Virus record (IMG/VR): IMGVR_UViG_3300017772_000181
Span: 1 to 20,202 of that record
Origin: a virus
Strand: one strand, 5' to 3'
Length of the DNA stretch: 20,202 bases
The position numbers were made by a program, and so were the translations under genes. Under the pieces are notes generated by a model. It searched no databases. It was not told where the DNA came from and worked only from the letters and a program-made list of their open reading frames with translations. Positions 17,075 to 20,202 of this stretch are shown piece by piece. Each line of letters begins with the position of its first letter. Position 1 is the stretch's first letter.

Positions 17075-20000
17075 ATGAATATAAGAATCAAAGAACTTTT
17101 TAAAAGCGATCTAGATCCAAACAGCAGTGAATGGTGGTCAAAGCATAAAATAGATAAAATTAATTATAATTTTAAGCTTCTTGCGAATGGAGGACCTGCT
17201 GGTCCTTTAGGGTTAGAAGGTGATAATGGGATAGACGGCGATAAAGGAGAAAATGGGGAGATTGGATCACAAGGTCCACAGGGTCCACAGGGAATAGAAG
17301 GTCCTCCAGTTGGAGGAAGATGGTTTCTTAATGGAGCTAGCACACAATATCCTATATTATATCCAAAGGCTGACGAAACTCTCTATCAATCTGCAAATGT
17401 TAATCCGGTTGTAATTATAGGTGCAAGTGCACATCTAGATAGTGCAACTGGAGAGTATTTAAGTCCATATTATAATGATCAAGATTTTGCAAACGCACCA
17501 TCTTCCAAGGCACAATTAACAGTAGTAACTAATTCAAGATTTTCAGACGGACAATATGCAATACAATCTAGTGAATCTCAGTTTGATTCTATTAAATTAA
17601 CGATGACACCTCCTCCAGGATCTCCGACATGGGATCCTTTCTGGGAATATAGATCCTTTAGAATATCGCTACAGGAGAATGTAGACCCAGTAAATGGAGA
17701 TCCACCGACAAATTCTACTTTATTTATAGGAGTCGATGATAACGCCGCTGCTTTTGCAATATCAACTCCAGTGCCGGCTCAACCATGGGGAAAATACAAT
17801 ATTAATCACAAGTCTACATTTACCAATATAGAATCATATAATAGTTCCGGGAGTAATGTAATCCAGACAATTGGAACTCTTTCTAACTTTGAAGAAAAAA
17901 TAAAAGTAGAAAGTAATGGTCAAGAAATAAAGTTTACAGTAGGTAATATAAAATACGACGTGCTTGCAAATACTAATAACGTATTAATATCTGCAGATAC
18001 AGAAGGAACTGTAAGTTGGATTAACCCGGGAATTGTATTTAATTCAATGCCGCTTGGTAGTATAACAAAGATACCCGTTGACATATTTAATCAAAACTTT
18101 TACTTAAACGACTCCACTACCTCTTATATAGGTTACAGTAATGGTGCACATAATTTCTCATCTAACTTTGGAGCAGGATATGGTATGTATTCTGGATGGT
18201 ATTTATGTCACGGCCAAGCATGGGGAGATGGAGGTGGTATATCGTATGCTACTCCAGATATTATGACATTTGAATATAATATTTCCGGAATTTCCCCAGA
18301 TGGAACAGATAACGTCAATAATGGTACACTTGTACACCAGCAACATGTATTACTAGGTGGTCTTTATGGAGCTGGAATGGGAGCTGGTGTATCGGATAGT
18401 GTAATTAATGGTTATCCTAATGCTAATCCAAATTATGTATATCTTCTCCAAAGTAATTCAGCTGATGAAAACCATAACATGTATGATAAAATGGGTGATC
18501 AAGTTTCTATAATTAGACTCGGGAGCGTCGGGTATGAATGGGGTAATGATAATTCTGGAATAACTTTAAATGGAGTAAGTGCGTCTTGGCATCCAATAGA
18601 AAATAGCAATTATGGTGGAACACTAAAAGATGTCTCAGCCCTTTATGCTGCTACTAAAGCCACTGATTCTCTACAATGGACCGGAGGACAAAATGGTCAA
18701 TCAATTTCACAAGAATGGGGTGGAAGCTCAAATGCTGGAGAAAGATTTTACAAAAATGGAATAGAGTTACAGGATTGTTATATTCACATCGATGGACAAT
18801 CTAAAAAATATATTTACGGACAAGGAATCACGAGTGGAGATAGTGTTTATGCAAATCCTCAAAATAAATATTTTGCATACGGAGAATCTATAAAAGACGT
18901 AGAAGGAGACAAGGACTATATGTTTGGAAAGTCTGCCGGTAATAGTAGCAATCAATCTGGAGACCCTGTGACAGAACAAACTATTATTGATGCGATAAAT
19001 AATGGAGGTATTGCTTCCGGAAGAAGTGTCTATTCAAACGCCACTATAACAGAATATTATTGTTCATTTAATTATGATAATCACCCGGCTTCAACGAGCC
19101 AAAATACATGGGAATGGTATGATGATTATGCCACCCATATATGGAAAGTAGATAACGATAATCAAATAGTTAAACCGGCGCAGGGATGGTACAGATCAAT
19201 AGCATATACAGATGCATTTACATACAATGGAGATCCTTATACGGGAAATTCATATTACCCTACACTATCTAAATATTGGGGTGGACCATCTGAGAATGGA
19301 TTCTTAGGAGAAACTCTACACGGTAACTTTCATTTGTGGTCTACTAAATTTACATTAGCATCAGGAGCCGGAGCATCAACTGCAGTATGCGATGGTATTA
19401 ATAAACATGTATGTTTCTTTAGTGGAGATTACCCTACATCAATGACAGAAAGATTTAATTATAATAATGAATTTGCATCTAATGATAATCAAACTGATTT
19501 AGATAATAGTGTTCGAGGTCATCTTGGAGAAAACGTAAAAATTTACGTTCCATTAGGACAATCTCCTATCGTAGGTTTAAGCTCTGTTCAGGATTTAGGA
19601 AAATATCCATTACAGAAGGTATTAGATAACACATCATCACCTAACATGACAAATGCCTTCCCTTTAATAGGAGAAGGGCAGAAACAAGATTCAGTATATT
19701 GGAACATAGGCACAGACTCAGGTTTCACTGGTATGCCAGAAAGCTGTGGCGGACCGCCTCCACCACCTTCAGGATCAATATACTATAATAGCGATAATGA
19801 CTCGCCTTCATCGTATCCAGCGATAGGTGATCAGGCCGGAGATTCAGTTATGACGCACGGTAGAATAGTTAATAACTTTAGTAATACAGTATACTTATTC
19901 CTTAAAATACAGGATCCGGATGCTGCAGGATATAAATTTGAATGGATTAAAGGTATTACTGGTAATGGTTCCACCAGCGGATGTGTTCAGGATAACCCAT

Positions 20001-20202
20001 CTAACAATTGGATATTCACGGGTGGGTCATGTTTAGCCCCATTTGGTGGCGGCAGCGGAGTTACATGGTTGCCTTTGAATAGTATTCCTGGAAATACAAG
20101 CCTTAGCGATAATTGGGAGTTTTCTCTAGAGTTTGTTGAATCATGGCAACAGTCTGGGCAAAATGCAATAGGTGGAAGCAACGTTAATGTAGAATTGTAT
20201 TA
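17075..20202 (+). CDS. Collagen-like, tail-collar-like fibre/receptor-binding protein (3' end at or just beyond the window)
   Basis: The frame opens at ATG 17075, two bases after the previous stop, and stays open for 1042 codons to the edge. The final two bases are TA, so the next base decides stop (TAA/TAG) or Tyr. Domain order: an N-terminal helical anchor (WWSKHKIDKINYNFKLLANG, residues 20-39); 13 uninterrupted Gly-X-Y triplets (40-78); a beta-rich region; a tail-collar-like motif at 374-396 (GWYLCHGQAW, then TPDI), resembling the 'G-W-L-x-C-D-G...P-D' pattern of phage tail-collar/short-tail-fibre proteins; a Gly/Asn/Tyr-rich body; a linker GGPPPPPSGS near 891; and a final module of about 140 residues with two Cys. 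The architecture suggests a trimeric tail fibre or receptor-binding protein. No chaperone or peptidase motif is visible. The exact T4 counterpart (gp10- or gp12-like) is not determined. Confidence 0.8.
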   Translation, partial: MNIRIKELFKSDLDPNSSEWWSKHKIDKINYNFKLLANGGPAGPLGLEGDNGIDGDKGENGEIGSQGPQGPQGIEGPPVGGRWFLNGASTQYPILYPKADETLYQSANVNPVVIIGASAHLDSATGEYLSPYYNDQDFANAPSSKAQLTVVTNSRFSDGQYAIQSSESQFDSIKLTMTPPPGSPTWDPFWEYRSFRISLQENVDPVNGDPPTNSTLFIGVDDNAAAFAISTPVPAQPWGKYNINHKSTFTNIESYNSSGSNVIQTIGTLSNFEEKIKVESNGQEIKFTVGNIKYDVLANTNNVLISADTEGTVSWINPGIVFNSMPLGSITKIPVDIFNQNFYLNDSTTSYIGYSNGAHNFSSNFGAGYGMYSGWYLCHGQAWGDGGGISYATPDIMTFEYNISGISPDGTDNVNNGTLVHQQHVLLGGLYGAGMGAGVSDSVINGYPNANPNYVYLLQSNSADENHNMYDKMGDQVSIIRLGSVGYEWGNDNSGITLNGVSASWHPIENSNYGGTLKDVSALYAATKATDSLQWTGGQNGQSISQEWGGSSNAGERFYKNGIELQDCYIHIDGQSKKYIYGQGITSGDSVYANPQNKYFAYGESIKDVEGDKDYMFGKSAGNSSNQSGDPVTEQTIIDAINNGGIASGRSVYSNATITEYYCSFNYDNHPASTSQNTWEWYDDYATHIWKVDNDNQIVKPAQGWYRSIAYTDAFTYNGDPYTGNSYYPTLSKYWGGPSENGFLGETLHGNFHLWSTKFTLASGAGASTAVCDGINKHVCFFSGDYPTSMTERFNYNNEFASNDNQTDLDNSVRGHLGENVKIYVPLGQSPIVGLSSVQDLGKYPLQKVLDNTSSPNMTNAFPLIGEGQKQDSVYWNIGTDSGFTGMPESCGGPPPPPSGSIYYNSDNDSPSSYPAIGDQAGDSVMTHGRIVNNFSNTVYLFLKIQDPDAAGYKFEWIKGITGNGSTSGCVQDNPSNNWIFTGGSCLAPFGGGSGVTWLPLNSIPGNTSLSDNWEFSLEFVESWQQSGQNAIGGSNVNVELY
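17192..17308 (+). repeat. Collagen-like Gly-X-Y repeat, 13 triplets
   Basis: Codons for residues 40-78 of the last gene encode 13 consecutive Gly-X-Y triplets (GPA GPL GLE GDN GID GDK, then GEN GEI GSQ GPQ GPQ GIE GPP). Several have Pro in X, and others carry Lys/Glu/Asp that could form interchain salt bridges, as in bacterial and phage collagen-like triple helices. Such segments usually trimerise or extend a fibre stalk. Confidence 0.9.

Noticed and set aside
19987-20181. Open - strand frame near the right edge
   Set aside because: It is contained in the continuous + strand frame of the last gene and has no supporting context.

Overview
The window looks like the inside of the tail-baseplate and tail-fibre module of a large, AT-rich, contractile-tailed phage (T4-like myovirus grade). 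All ten genes are on the + strand, and about 118 bases lie between genes, so the region is more than 99% coding. The arrangement looks like one late structural operon. No integrase, transposase, tRNA, CRISPR or host-type metabolic gene is visible. G+C is roughly one third by eye, and arginine and leucine are mostly AGA and TTA. No start codon has a recognisable Shine-Dalgarno sequence; the starts sit in A/T-rich leaders. That fits a Bacteroidota (for example flavobacterial) host, but this is inference, not proof.

Layout. Positions 2-376 hold the C-terminal part of an unrecognised protein cut by the left edge. Next comes the wedge block in the order known from T4-like phages and related contractile injection systems. 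It has a gp25-like subunit (393-746), a gp6/BaseplateJ-like subunit (764-2584), a small basic protein (2584-2853), and a 967-residue protein (2856-5759). The 967-residue protein has a tail-protein-I/gp7-like segment and two PKD/Ig-like C-terminal modules. From 5761 on, the proteins look peripheral or fibrous: a 188-residue beta-rich protein, a 666-residue protein with a coiled coil, and two very large unassigned proteins of 1273 and 1613 residues. Last is a protein of at least 1042 residues with a short collagen-like segment, a tail-collar-like motif and a proline-linked C-terminal module. Its reading frame reaches the right edge, where the last partial codon is TA.

How they probably work together. 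The gp25-, gp6- and gp7-like products would build the conserved wedge that triggers sheath contraction. The downstream proteins would form the outer baseplate, fibres or receptor-binding parts. The wedge genes are recognised with good to moderate confidence. Most of the remaining roughly 14 kb is assigned only by position and visible domain character.

The main points for a second look are the two giant unassigned proteins, the in-frame open continuation after the stop of the 1273-residue gene (in the only gap longer than 22 bases), the collagen/collar/proline-linker architecture of the last protein, and an I-N-x-N-F motif shared by two putative fibre proteins.
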